From the NCBI GenBank assembly GCA_934190685.1, contig CAKPTK010000049.1, positions 1 through 15,619 on the forward strand: a stretch of DNA of 15,619 nucleotides. Direction: 5' to 3'. The position numbers and the translations under genes were made by a program. Of the stretch, positions 7,508 through 14,730 are shown in pieces. This DNA is from an uncultured Prevotella sp. (GTDB lineage: Bacteria > Bacteroidota > Bacteroidia > Bacteroidales > Bacteroidaceae). Under the pieces are notes generated by a model. That model made no database searches. It worked only from the letters and a program-made list of their open reading frames with translations, and was not told where the DNA came from. Position 1 is the first letter of the stretch. Every line of letters begins with the position of its first letter.

Positions 7508-8038
7508 ATGGAAGAGAATAAGAACAAGGAGCTTGGCTCCGACGTGAACAGATGCAAGTTTGTGCTTGTGACGAATCCCAATGCAAAAATAGAGGACTAC
7601 GGATGGACGGAGGATTATGTGGAGAACTTGCTCTATATCGAGGCCAACGAGCCAGGCCATGAATGGATGAGCGATCCCGAGGTGCTGAACGAACTTGGCA
7701 TTGTTTTCTGCGACGGAGTGGGGGCAAAGATAGACATGCAGCGTGCCATAAAGTACTACAGTAAGGCTGCCGAGCTTGGCAACGACCTGGCTAAGTCTAA
7801 CCTTGCCGACATCTACCGCAAGGGCACCAATGGTGTGCCGCGCGACTATGCCAAGGCTTATGAGCTGTACAATAGTTGCCGCTTGCCATACGCCTTCTAT
7901 CGGGTGGGCGAGGCCCTGGAGTTTGGACGTGGCGTGGCCCAGGATGTCGAAAAGGCAAAGCGCTACTATCGCGTGGCTTACCGCGAGGGACACCCGCTTG
8001 CAAGAAGAAAATTGCAGACGCTGAATTTCCTGGAGTAG
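7508..8038 (+). CDS. Sel1-repeat (TPR-like) protein
   Basis: A 176-residue protein without signal peptide. From about residue 57 it carries Sel1-like helical repeats: LNELGIVFCDG with AIKYYSKAAELGN, LAKSNLADIYRKGTNG with AKAYELYNSC, and AFYRVGEALEFGRG with AKRYYRVAYREGH. Such repeats form solenoids for protein-protein contacts. The N-terminal 50 residues are not recognised. I chose ATG 7508, 28 nt after the WYL stop. An upstream in-frame ATG at 7457 would add 17 residues and overlap the WYL gene by 23 nt, and cannot be excluded. It is probably co-transcribed with the WYL gene and may act as a partner or adaptor of the cluster (inference). No enzyme motif is present. Confidence 0.85.
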   Translation: MEENKNKELGSDVNRCKFVLVTNPNAKIEDYGWTEDYVENLLYIEANEPGHEWMSDPEVLNELGIVFCDGVGAKIDMQRAIKYYSKAAELGNDLAKSNLADIYRKGTNGVPRDYAKAYELYNSCRLPYAFYRVGEALEFGRGVAQDVEKAKRYYRVAYREGHPLARRKLQTLNFLE

Positions 8039-8092
8039 GAAACTCCTGAAGGTCGCTTTATAAGCAAGCGACAGATTTGCACCGTAATCGGA

Positions 8093-8215
8093 ATGGCAAA
8101 TCACTTAGCCCCACAGTTGATGACCGTGTATGCCGGAACAAACTGTATGTTCGGCGAGATGAAAGGTCCGAATCCTTCGCTGTGGAACTTTTTATTTATG
8201 ATTACCGTCCGCTAA
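8093..8215 (+). CDS. Candidate 40-residue small ORF
   Basis: An ATG at 8093 opens 40 codons ending at a TAA (8213-8215). The product starts MANHLAPQLMTVYAGTNCMF and has a hydrophobic end (LWNFLFMI). It is preceded by TTTGCACCGTAATC (8076-8089), almost the same sequence that precedes the WYL gene, but without the TA of a full -7 box. Its stop lies inside the following hairpin stem. It may be a remnant or chance. No family recognised. Confidence 0.2.
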   Translation: MANHLAPQLMTVYAGTNCMFGEMKGPNPSLWNFLFMITVR

Positions 8216-8273
8216 ACTTTGAAGTTCTGCCTCAAAATTTAACGGACGGTAATAATCTTGAATATTTATTTTT
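8201..8273 (+). terminator. Terminator after the Sel1 gene
   Basis: ATTACCGTCCG at 8201-8211 pairs perfectly with 8243-8253; after one mismatch, four more pairs (8213-8216 with 8238-8241) extend the stem around a 21-nt loop. A T-rich stretch follows on the plus strand (about 8261-8273), so it suits rightward transcription. It lies between the convergent Sel1 and PerM-family genes. Confidence 0.6.
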
Positions 8274-9363
8274 CTCCTGTTTCCGGCAGTTCCGGTGTAT
8301 GTTCCTTCGTCACATAGCGTTGCCAATAGGCGATAATCAAGGTGGTGAGCGGGAGGGCAACGATGAGGCCGATGAACCCAAGAAGAGCACCCCATACGGA
8401 AAGACTCAGCAGTAGGATGGCGGGGTTCAACCCCATCGCCTTGCCCATAATTTTCGGGGTGACGATAAAGTCGGTGATGAGTTGGACAACGGCAAAGACC
8501 AGAAATGCCATACCGAAAATAAGCCAGAAATTCTCACCGGTGTCTGCCGCCTTGAGCATGGCGAGAAACGCCGTGGGGATGAGGGCGAACGTGTGTAGGT
8601 AGGGCACCAAGTCAAGGATGCCGATGAGAATGCCCAACCCGATGGCCATCGGAAATCCGATGATGGTGAATCCGATGCAGAACATGATGCCCATGCAAAG
8701 TGCCACCATGCCTTGTCCTCGGATGTAATTGTTGAGTTCTCTTTCCACGTCCTGCATCAGCTCATGCCAGAACGGACGGTTCTTCTTCGGGAAGATCTTG
8801 ATCCATTTGTCCGTCAGGTATTCATAGTCGAGCAGGATGAAGAACATATATAATAAGGTAATCATCGAGGCGACAATGCTGATGACAATGCTGGCGGTCT
8901 GTCCGAGAAAGTCGAAAAGTTTGGGCACGGCAGTCTTGACGCTGTCGCTGAAGTCTTTGCTGTGGAATATGCGGGTAATCTCGTCACTGTTCTCGTGCAA
9001 CCATTCCTGGATTGTGGCAGGGAAGTTGTGGATATGTGTCGTCTGGTGTAGATACCGGGTCACCACATCGCCCAGTTTCTCAAACTGCTCTATCATCGGT
9101 GGAATGATGAGATAGAAGATGCCACCGAGCACTGCGAACACAAACACGAGTGTGATGACAATGGACAAGGCCCGTGTGGGCACGTGCAACTTGTATTGCA
9201 CGAACTTTACGATGGGGTAGAGCAGGTAGGCCAGGAACCATGCGATGAAGAATGGCAGCAGTACACTGCTCAGATAGTTCACGACAAGGAACACTGCCAA
9301 GATGGCGAGTGCTATCAGGAACCATCGGATGAACTTGTCGAACGTGATTTTTTGTTCAGTCAT
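8266..9363 (-). CDS. AI-2E/PerM family membrane transporter
   Basis: A 365-residue integral membrane protein of the AI-2E exporter/PerM (DUF20) family. Hydrophobic helices appear at the N-terminus ([20 protein letters not shown], then [17 protein letters not shown]), in the middle ([20 protein letters not shown]) and as a C-terminal cluster. Family-typical segments are [15 protein letters not shown] and the closing [16 protein letters not shown]. Members export small molecules or ions in the inner membrane; the substrate cannot be told from sequence. The frame is open to an ATG at 9414 inside tdk. I chose ATG 9363 ([11 protein letters not shown]) because it overlaps the tdk stop by the 4 nt ATGA, the usual sign of translational coupling. 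It is probably transcribed with tdk from the promoter near 9965. Confidence 0.9.
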   Translation of the reverse strand: MTEQKITFDKFIRWFLIALAILAVFLVVNYLSSVLLPFFIAWFLAYLLYPIVKFVQYKLHVPTRALSIVITLVFVFAVLGGIFYLIIPPMIEQFEKLGDVVTRYLHQTTHIHNFPATIQEWLHENSDEITRIFHSKDFSDSVKTAVPKLFDFLGQTASIVISIVASMITLLYMFFILLDYEYLTDKWIKIFPKKNRPFWHELMQDVERELNNYIRGQGMVALCMGIMFCIGFTIIGFPMAIGLGILIGILDLVPYLHTFALIPTAFLAMLKAADTGENFWLIFGMAFLVFAVVQLITDFIVTPKIMGKAMGLNPAILLLSLSVWGALLGFIGLIVALPLTTLIIAYWQRYVTKEHTPELPETGEK

Positions 9364-9953
9364 AAATCTTTGTTTTTCTCCTTTTCTATTTCCCGTTGAT
9401 AGCATTCCCGGCAAAGCGGCTCATATTCGCTCTGCTCTCCGAGCAACACCCGACGCTCTTCGCTCACGAGGCGGTGGCTGACATAGGCGAGAGAACCGCA
9501 CTTCACGCAGATGGCGTGCACCTTGGTCACTTCGTCGGCGATGGCGCATAGGGCAGGAATGGGTCCAAAAGGTTTCCCCTTGAAGTCCATGTCCAGTCCG
9601 GCGACAATGATGCGGACACCACGGTTGGCGAGCTCGTTGCACACGTCGACCAGTGCGTCGTCGAAAAATTGTGCTTCGTCAATGCCCACAACATCGATGT
9701 CTGACGACAGCAACAGGATAGACGCTGACGAGTCGATGGGAGTGGAGGGAATGGAGTGGCGGTCATGGCTGACCACCTCCTCGTCTGCGTATCTAGTGTC
9801 GATGGACGGTTTGAATATCTCAACCTTCTGCTTGGCAAATTTTGCTCTCTTCAAACGGCGGATCAGTTCCTCGGTCTTGCCCGAGAACATCGATCCGCAC
9901 ACCACTTCAATTCTTCCGGGGCGGTGTTTCTCCCCTGTTAAGTTTTCTGTCAT
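9360..9953 (-). CDS. tdk: Thymidine kinase
   Basis: A 197-residue type II thymidine kinase that phosphorylates thymidine to dTMP with ATP in the salvage pathway. Visible motifs are the P-loop GSMFSGKT at 20-27, IDEAQFF at 91-97 with the catalytic base E93, [13 protein letters not shown] at 119-131, and four zinc-ligand cysteines C149, C152, C181 and C184 (CVKCG, CREC). Length is normal for bacterial members. The start ATG at 9953 lies 7 nt downstream of a -7 element. Its stop overlaps the start of the PerM-family gene, so the two form an operon; a functional link between them is not evident. It is divergent from rsmI with 93 bp between the start codons. Confidence 0.96.
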   Translation of the reverse strand: MTENLTGEKHRPGRIEVVCGSMFSGKTEELIRRLKRAKFAKQKVEIFKPSIDTRYADEEVVSHDRHSIPSTPIDSSASILLLSSDIDVVGIDEAQFFDDALVDVCNELANRGVRIIVAGLDMDFKGKPFGPIPALCAIADEVTKVHAICVKCGSLAYVSHRLVSEERRVLLGEQSEYEPLCRECYQREIEKEKNKDL

Positions 9954-9960
9954 ATCAGTG

Positions 9961-9968
9961 CAAATTTA
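9961..9968 (-). promoter_or_regulatory. -7 promoter element of tdk
   Basis: TAAATTTG read on the minus strand from 9968 to 9961 matches TAnnTTTG. Only 7 nt separate it from the tdk ATG, so the transcript would have almost no 5' leader. Confidence 0.6.
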
Positions 9969-10007
9969 CGAATACGTTTTAAAAATTGCAAAGAAATGGT
10001 TGCATTT

Positions 10008-10038
10008 TTTGTTTCCGTAGATTAAATAGCTATATTTG
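10008..10038 (+). promoter_or_regulatory. Promoter of rsmI
   Basis: TTTG at 10008-10011 and TATATTTG at 10031-10038 are separated by 19 nt, matching the Bacteroidetes -33/-7 pattern. The -7 box ends 8 nt before the rsmI ATG, so the transcript has a very short leader at most. The tdk -7 box lies back to back with it about 40 bp away. Confidence 0.7.
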
Positions 10039-10046
10039 TAGCGAAT

Positions 10047-10754
10047 ATGGGCACATTATACATCGTACCTACTCCGGTAGGCAATATGGAAGACATGACG
10101 CTTCGGGCTATCAGAATTCTGAAAGAAGCCGACTTGGTCTTGGCGGAGGATACACGCACATCGGGCATCCTCTTGAAGCATTTCGACATACAGAACCACT
10201 TGATGGCTCACCATAAGTTCAATGAGCACGGCACTTCCGCCGGTATCGTTGAACGGTTGAAGGCAGGGCAGACCATAGCCCTCATCTCAGATGCCGGAAC
10301 GCCAGGTATCAGTGACCCCGGATTCTATCTTGCCCGAGAGGCGGTGGCTGCCGGAGTGGAGGTGCAGACCTTGCCGGGATCCACGGCGTTTGTTCCGGCT
10401 TTGGTGTCGTCGGGCTTGCCTTGCGACCGGTTCTGCTTCGAGGGATTCCTTCCGCCGAAGAAGGGGAGGATGACACGCTTGGAACTGTTGAGGGACGAAC
10501 AGCGCACGATGATTTTCTATGAGTCTCCCTACCGGCTGCTCAAGACCTTGCAGCAATTTGCTGAAGTGTTCGGCGAGGAACGGCAAGTGAGCGTGTGCCG
10601 GGAAATCTCCAAGGTGCATGAGGAGAGTGTGCGCGGCACGCTGTCAGAGGTGGTGGCCCATTTCACGGAAGTTGCCCCAAGAGGCGAGATTGTGATTGTA
10701 TTGGCAGGTAAAAACCCTAAAGAAGAAAAGAAACATAAAAAAAAAGACTTATGA
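10047..10754 (+). CDS. rsmI: 16S rRNA (cytidine-1402-2'-O)-methyltransferase
   Basis: A 235-residue member of the tetrapyrrole-methylase fold family, assigned to RsmI, which methylates the 2'-hydroxyl of C1402 in the 16S rRNA decoding centre using SAM. Diagnostic motifs are TLYIVPTPVGNMEDMTLRAI at the N-terminus, LAEDTRTSG at 32-40, SDAGTPGISDPG at 81-92, LPGSTAFVPALVSSGLP at 109-125 and FEGFLPPKKGR at 131-141. Length is somewhat below the usual 270-290 because the C-terminal helical domain of the long forms is missing. The protein ends in a lysine-rich tail encoded partly by a run of nine A. It overlaps the start of the lipoprotein gene by 4 nt (ATGA), so the two are likely translationally coupled. 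Confidence 0.95.
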   Translation: MGTLYIVPTPVGNMEDMTLRAIRILKEADLVLAEDTRTSGILLKHFDIQNHLMAHHKFNEHGTSAGIVERLKAGQTIALISDAGTPGISDPGFYLAREAVAAGVEVQTLPGSTAFVPALVSSGLPCDRFCFEGFLPPKKGRMTRLELLRDEQRTMIFYESPYRLLKTLQQFAEVFGEERQVSVCREISKVHEESVRGTLSEVVAHFTEVAPRGEIVIVLAGKNPKEEKKHKKKDL

Positions 10755-11599
10755 AGAGATTGATTTTTTTCGCACTCTGCGCGCTGTCATTGACGGCCTG
10801 CAAGGATAAGAAAGCTGCTCCAGTCGTGCAAGGTGTGGAGCAGAACGACTCGTTGCAGAAGATTATTGCTGATCGCGACAACGAGATCAATGACATGATG
10901 TCCACACTCAACGATATCCAGGAAGGTTTCCGGGAAATCAATGAGGCGGAGAATCGGGTGAACATCGTCAAGGATGGCGAAGGAGCCAACAAGAGTCAAC
11001 AGCTTCGGGAGAACATCCAGTTCATCGCCCAGCGCATGAAGGAAAACCGAGAGCTTATCACCAAGTTGCGTCAACAGCTCAAGACGAGTGGCATGCATGG
11101 CGACGCGCTCCGCAAGACCATCGAGAATATGGCGAGACAGTTGGACGAGAAAGACCAACAGTTGCAGCAGTTGCGCGCTGAACTTGATGCCAAGGATATC
11201 CACATCTCCGAGCTTGACGCCACCATCAGCAATCTGAACACCAATGTGTCCAACCTCCAGACGGAGTCTTCCGCCAAAAGTCAGACCATCAAGTCGCAAG
11301 ACACTCAGTTGAACACCGCATGGTTTGTCTTTGGCACCAAGAACGAACTCAAGGACCAGGGCATCCTCGTGAAGGGAAAGGTATTGCAGGGCAACTTCAA
11401 CAAAAACTATTTCACCAAGATTGATATTCGTGTGGACAAGGAAATCAAGCTCTATTCCAAGTCGGTGAAGTTGATGACCATTCATCCTTCCGGCAGCTAT
11501 TCGCTTGACAAGGACAGCAACGGACAGTATATCCTGCGCATCAGCAATCCGCAGATATTCTGGAGCACAAGCAAGTATCTTGTGATTTTAGTGAAGTGA
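10751..11599 (+). CDS. Coiled-coil lipoprotein
   Basis: A 282-residue protein with a lipoprotein signal peptide (MKRLIFFALCALSLTAC; lipobox LTAC, lipidated C17). The residues after the Cys, KDKK, partly resemble the K/D/E-rich signal that sends Bacteroidetes lipoproteins to the cell surface. Residues about 35-195 are rich in heptad-like Leu, Ile, Glu, Lys and Gln (for example MARQLDEKDQQLQQLRAEL) and should form a long coiled coil. The last 90 residues are beta-rich (TAWFVFGTKNELKDQGILVKG to the end) and may be a small globular domain. Some Bacteroidales proteins of this build are annotated as Cbp1-like collagen-binding adhesins; I cannot confirm that here. It is coupled to rsmI by a 4-nt overlap and followed by a terminator. 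Confidence 0.85.
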   Translation: MKRLIFFALCALSLTACKDKKAAPVVQGVEQNDSLQKIIADRDNEINDMMSTLNDIQEGFREINEAENRVNIVKDGEGANKSQQLRENIQFIAQRMKENRELITKLRQQLKTSGMHGDALRKTIENMARQLDEKDQQLQQLRAELDAKDIHISELDATISNLNTNVSNLQTESSAKSQTIKSQDTQLNTAWFVFGTKNELKDQGILVKGKVLQGNFNKNYFTKIDIRVDKEIKLYSKSVKLMTIHPSGSYSLDKDSNGQYILRISNPQIFWSTSKYLVILVK

Positions 11600-11621
11600 T
11601 AAAAGAAAATATTACATAATC

Positions 11622-11656
11622 AAGGCGGGCATCTCCTTTTCGGTGATGCCCGCCTT
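11622..11656. terminator. Bidirectional terminator between the lipoprotein gene and malQ
   Basis: AAGGCGGGCATC at 11622-11633 pairs perfectly (12 bp) with 11645-11656 around a short loop. On the plus side TTTGTGTTCT follows. It lies between two convergent genes, 22 nt after the lipoprotein stop and 6 nt beyond the malQ stop, so it probably ends both transcripts. Confidence 0.85.
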
Positions 11657-11662
11657 TGTGTT

Positions 11663-14350
11663 CTATAGTTTCCTTCCTGCGTCTGTGATCATGCTTTTTA
11701 TCTCGGCCGTAAACTGCTCGTCGGCAGCCATGTCCTCTATATTCAGGTGCATGCGGTAGCGCCAGTAGTGATGGGGATTGGCGGGAATGTTGATGCGTTC
11801 GGCGTTGGGGTCCGGCAGCCGAAGCCGCTCGTCTGTGGCAAGCCAGTCTTGCAGGCTGATGATGCAGAGCATTGACGGTGACGACAGATGTCTGCTCACA
11901 ATGTCCTTGGCGAGCCATCCGGGCAAGGGATGGGGGGCGTCGCCGCCGCGGTAGAGCATGGTGTCGTAATATTCCTGCGTGCGTTGCCGGTCCTCGTCCC
12001 ACCATTGCCTGAGGGTCGGGGTGTCGTGGCTGGAGATGGTGCACACCGAGCGGTAGGGGTTGTGTGACAGGTGTCCGAATCGTGTGCCGCTTTCTTTCGG
12101 CATCCATTGCATCTCCAAGGTGAGAATGCGCAATTGGTCCATCACCCAAGGCACACACTCCGGCACCATGCCCAGGTCTTCCGCACACACCAGCATCCGG
12201 GTGGCGTCTACCAGTCTTGGCAACTTCTTCATTGCCTCTGTATACCAAAAATGATTGTTCCGCTGATAGAAATAGTCATTGTAAATCCAGTTGAACGCCT
12301 GCTTCTCGCTGCCGTTGAGCGACTCGAATGCCAAACTCTGCTGTGCCGAGATGCGTGGGTGGTAGAGATTGGGCTTGCGGTGGTCGCGCAGGAAGAGCAC
12401 GTTGCTCACCAGGGTGTAAAGTCCGTCACGCAGAAAGATGTCGTCGGTGCCCGTCTTTCCGGAAAAGGCCGATTCTATTTTCCGTTCTGTGTCATATTGC
12501 GGTTTCAACGTCCACACATCGTCATGTGCGTGGTTCAGATATTCCTTTTTCACCTTTTCCGCTTGCAAACCGAAGAGCCTTTCCAACACCCAATTGCGGA
12601 TATAGGGGGCGAGATACAACTCCGGCTTGAATTTCAATCCCCGCATTTCTATTTCTTCGACGGTCAGTCCGAGGGCAGGCGCAAACTGTCCGAGAAGGCC
12701 GTGCACGGCATTGAAGGGTATTTCCCAGATGCGGAAGAATCCCAATACATGGTCGATGCGGTAGGCATCGAAAAATTTAGCCATGCTTTGGAAACGGCGT
12801 GTCCACCAAGAACAGTTGTCTTTCATCATCTCCTCCCAGTTGTAGGTGGGGAATCCCCAGTTCTGTCCGTTGGTGGAGAAGTCATCGGGTGGGGCGCCGG
12901 CTTGTCCGTTGAGGTTGAAATATCTGGGCTCCATCCACACGTCACAGCTCAATCTGTGCACACCTATGGGGATGTCGCCTTTCAAAATCACCTCCTGTTG
13001 ACGGGCATATTCGTGCGCTTCAGACATCTGTGAGAAGAGGATGAACTGCACGAAGTAATAGAACGCCACCTCTTTATATATCCTTGTCCGAGGGTTGCGA
13101 AGGGCGGAGCGGTCGCTCTCTTTCCACACCTGATGCCCTTTCCATAGGCGGAAGTCGGGTGTTCCTAAGGTGTCTCTCAAAAGGCAGTACTGGGCATATG
13201 GAGCGAGCCATAGCTCATTGTCGTTGAAAAACCGTTTGAACTTCTCGCTTGTCATCATGCTTTTGCCTTCTTGCTCAAACAGGATGTGCAGATATTCTGT
13301 TTTCGCACGGTTCACGCGCTCATAGTCTATCTGTCGCAGACCATTCAATTCTTTCCTCAATTCCTCATATTTTTTCCGAAGTTTCTCGTCTTTGATGGCG
13401 GGCAGTGCCGACAGGTCGGCATATTGCGGATGCAGGGCGAAGACGCTGATGCAACTGTAGGGATAGGAGTCAGTCCATGTGTGGGTGAGCGTGGTGTCGT
13501 TGACAGGCAGCAGTTGCAATATCTTTTGCCGGGTCTGGGCAGCCCAGGCAATCATCTTTTTCAGGTCACCGAAGTCACCCACACCAAAACTTTGCCGGGA
13601 GCGGAGCGAGAACACGGGCACCAAGGTGCCTGCCAGTCGGATGGGGTAGATGTCGAACTGCACATCGGGAAGTTCCATGACGATTACCTGTCCTGGCTCG
13701 ATTCGGGGCACGGAGAGCGTGCGGTTGAATCCCCGTTCCCACAGGGCGGAGATTTCGTCACGGCAGTTGAGGATGACGAACTTGAATTCCATCGAAGGGC
13801 TGTCGAGGCTTGTGGCGTCAATGTCGGCTATCCATTCGTTATAATTGTGCTCGTTCATCTCCACCGCTTGTTCCGCTCTCCATTCTCCCAAAGCTTTCAG
13901 ATTGCCCGCCAGCACTAGCCGTTCGCCTTTGCGCAGTTGTGGTGCGCGTACTTTCAAACGGAGAGTGGCGGCAAAGTTGTGTTCCACCAACTTGCGTGAA
14001 TCGTGCCGGTTGGTACAGTCTGTGATGGCGGAACTGTAAAGGTATGCGTTTTCCGGACGGTCTATCCAATGGTCGAGCAGTTGGTAGCAAGCGGCCTTTC
14101 GGGCGGACAACTCCAGTCTGTGAGCTTCCGTCCGCCATTCCGTCCGGAGTGTGGAGCCTTCTTTCTCCACACTATAGAAATAGTTGATAAAAGACTTGCC
14201 GGCGGTGTCCAGGTCAAGCGTCGCGTGCCAAGTGTTTCCGTCGTCCGTTGTCATCGGGTGGACGGAATATTCGTTGGCAGTGTTTCCCACGTTGACAACA
14301 AGCATTTCGCCAAACGAAGTCCTATACTCAATATTGAAGTTTATATTCAT
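11663..14350 (-). CDS. malQ: 4-alpha-glucanotransferase (GH77) with tandem CBM20 domains
   Basis: An 895-residue amylomaltase-type enzyme that transfers alpha-1,4-glucan segments between maltodextrins. Two starch-binding CBM20-like domains precede the catalytic domain (about 1-110 and 125-235; the second has VLAGNLKALGEW and EFKFVI). The GH77 core starts near RLAGTLVPVFSLRS and contains GAPPDDF at 485-491, the nucleophile D533 in DAYRIDHVLGFFRIWEIP, the acid/base E724 in CAEDLGMVP and the stabiliser D776 in SSHDTPTLRQWW. This is the DPE2-like layout, longer than the roughly 500-residue minimal MalQ. I reject a TTG start at 14389, which overlaps the promoter -7 box, and choose ATG 14350 (MNINFNIEYRTSFGEM). 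It probably works in cytoplasmic starch or glycogen breakdown. Its upstream region holds a repeat array that may regulate it. Confidence 0.95.
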   Translation of the reverse strand: MNINFNIEYRTSFGEMLVVNVGNTANEYSVHPMTTDDGNTWHATLDLDTAGKSFINYFYSVEKEGSTLRTEWRTEAHRLELSARKAACYQLLDHWIDRPENAYLYSSAITDCTNRHDSRKLVEHNFAATLRLKVRAPQLRKGERLVLAGNLKALGEWRAEQAVEMNEHNYNEWIADIDATSLDSPSMEFKFVILNCRDEISALWERGFNRTLSVPRIEPGQVIVMELPDVQFDIYPIRLAGTLVPVFSLRSRQSFGVGDFGDLKKMIAWAAQTRQKILQLLPVNDTTLTHTWTDSYPYSCISVFALHPQYADLSALPAIKDEKLRKKYEELRKELNGLRQIDYERVNRAKTEYLHILFEQEGKSMMTSEKFKRFFNDNELWLAPYAQYCLLRDTLGTPDFRLWKGHQVWKESDRSALRNPRTRIYKEVAFYYFVQFILFSQMSEAHEYARQQEVILKGDIPIGVHRLSCDVWMEPRYFNLNGQAGAPPDDFSTNGQNWGFPTYNWEEMMKDNCSWWTRRFQSMAKFFDAYRIDHVLGFFRIWEIPFNAVHGLLGQFAPALGLTVEEIEMRGLKFKPELYLAPYIRNWVLERLFGLQAEKVKKEYLNHAHDDVWTLKPQYDTERKIESAFSGKTGTDDIFLRDGLYTLVSNVLFLRDHRKPNLYHPRISAQQSLAFESLNGSEKQAFNWIYNDYFYQRNNHFWYTEAMKKLPRLVDATRMLVCAEDLGMVPECVPWVMDQLRILTLEMQWMPKESGTRFGHLSHNPYRSVCTISSHDTPTLRQWWDEDRQRTQEYYDTMLYRGGDAPHPLPGWLAKDIVSRHLSSPSMLCIISLQDWLATDERLRLPDPNAERINIPANPHHYWRYRMHLNIEDMAADEQFTAEIKSMITDAGRKL

Positions 14351-14386
14351 GTTCTCGATGTTTAAGGTTGACTGTGATTTTGTCTT

Positions 14387-14394
14387 CAAAGTTA
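14387..14394 (-). promoter_or_regulatory. -7 promoter element of malQ
   Basis: On the minus strand TAACTTTG runs from 14394 to 14387, a full match to TAnnTTTG. It implies a transcript start near 14380 and a leader of about 30 nt before the ATG at 14350. The repeat array begins about 65 bp upstream of this box. Confidence 0.65.
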
Positions 14395-14476
14395 CGAAAA
14401 ATAGTTGTAACCACCATACAAAACACCTTAAAAAGAAAGTCTCGCCATTTCGTGTTCCGTTAATGGCGGACTAATT

Positions 14477-14500
14477 AGATTTTCACCGCGGTGAAAATCT
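14477..14500. repeat. 24-bp perfect palindrome
   Basis: 14477-14488 (AGATTTTCACCG) is followed directly by its exact reverse complement at 14489-14500, with no loop. It lies between a degenerate copy and the first clear copy of the 22-bp repeat in the malQ/hydrolase intergenic region. A zero-spacer perfect palindrome is a poor RNA hairpin but a good site for a symmetric DNA-binding dimer (inference). Confidence 0.9.
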
Positions 14501-14610
14501 CGTTAGTGGCACACTAAGGCATCGTTAATGGCACACTAAGGCATCGTTAATGGCACACTAAGGCATCGCTAATGGCACACTAACGGGTCGTTAATGGCAC
14601 ACTAAATTCT
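14501..14610. repeat. Five tandem 22-bp repeats with operator-like dyads
   Basis: Units start at 14501, 14523, 14545, 14567 and 14589. The shared part of each unit is CGYTARTGGCACACTAA followed by about five variable bases (GGCAT in the first three units). Inside each unit is the dyad TTARTG-GCA-CACTAA: perfect in unit 1 (TTAGTG/CACTAA) and one mismatch in the units that read TTAATG; unit 4 reads CTAATG. A sixth, degenerate unit (CGTTAATGGCGGACTAA) starts at 14458, before the palindrome. A period of 22 bp puts the dyads on nearly one face of the helix. The array lies between the malQ promoter and the promoter of the hydrolase gene, so a shared regulatory role is plausible. It is not a CRISPR, since no spacers are present. 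Confidence 0.9.
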
Positions 14611-14693
14611 TTTTCTTCGTGACTCGGTGTGGAAGATTTGGGCAAATAAAGATTTTCTATCGGAAAAATAATACTTGTTTGGAGATTTTTTCG

Positions 14694-14701
14694 TAAGTTT
14701 G
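14694..14701 (+). promoter_or_regulatory. -7 promoter element of the alpha/beta hydrolase gene
   Basis: TAAGTTTG at 14694-14701 matches TAnnTTTG and lies 29 nt before the ATG at 14731. TTG at 14675-14677 could be an imperfect -33 box at short spacing (16 nt). Confidence 0.55.
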
Positions 14702-14730
14702 CAAAACTAAACCCATAACGATTAAATGTC

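Noticed and set aside
9364..9414. Upstream ATG for the PerM-family gene at 9414
   Set aside because: It would add 17 polar residues from within tdk; the ATG at 9363 in the ATGA overlap is the usual arrangement.
12071..13033. 320-codon plus-strand frame opposite malQ
   Set aside because: It is antisense to a conserved GH77 catalytic domain; the long frame follows from codon bias of malQ.
14351..14389. Upstream TTG start for malQ (13 extra residues)
   Set aside because: The TTG lies in the -7 promoter box TAACTTTG itself, so it would not be in the transcript. ATG 14350 fits the CBM20 start.
14501..14610. CRISPR-like array of short repeats
   Set aside because: The repeats are directly tandem with a 22-bp period; there are no unique spacers of 25-40 bp and no cas genes.
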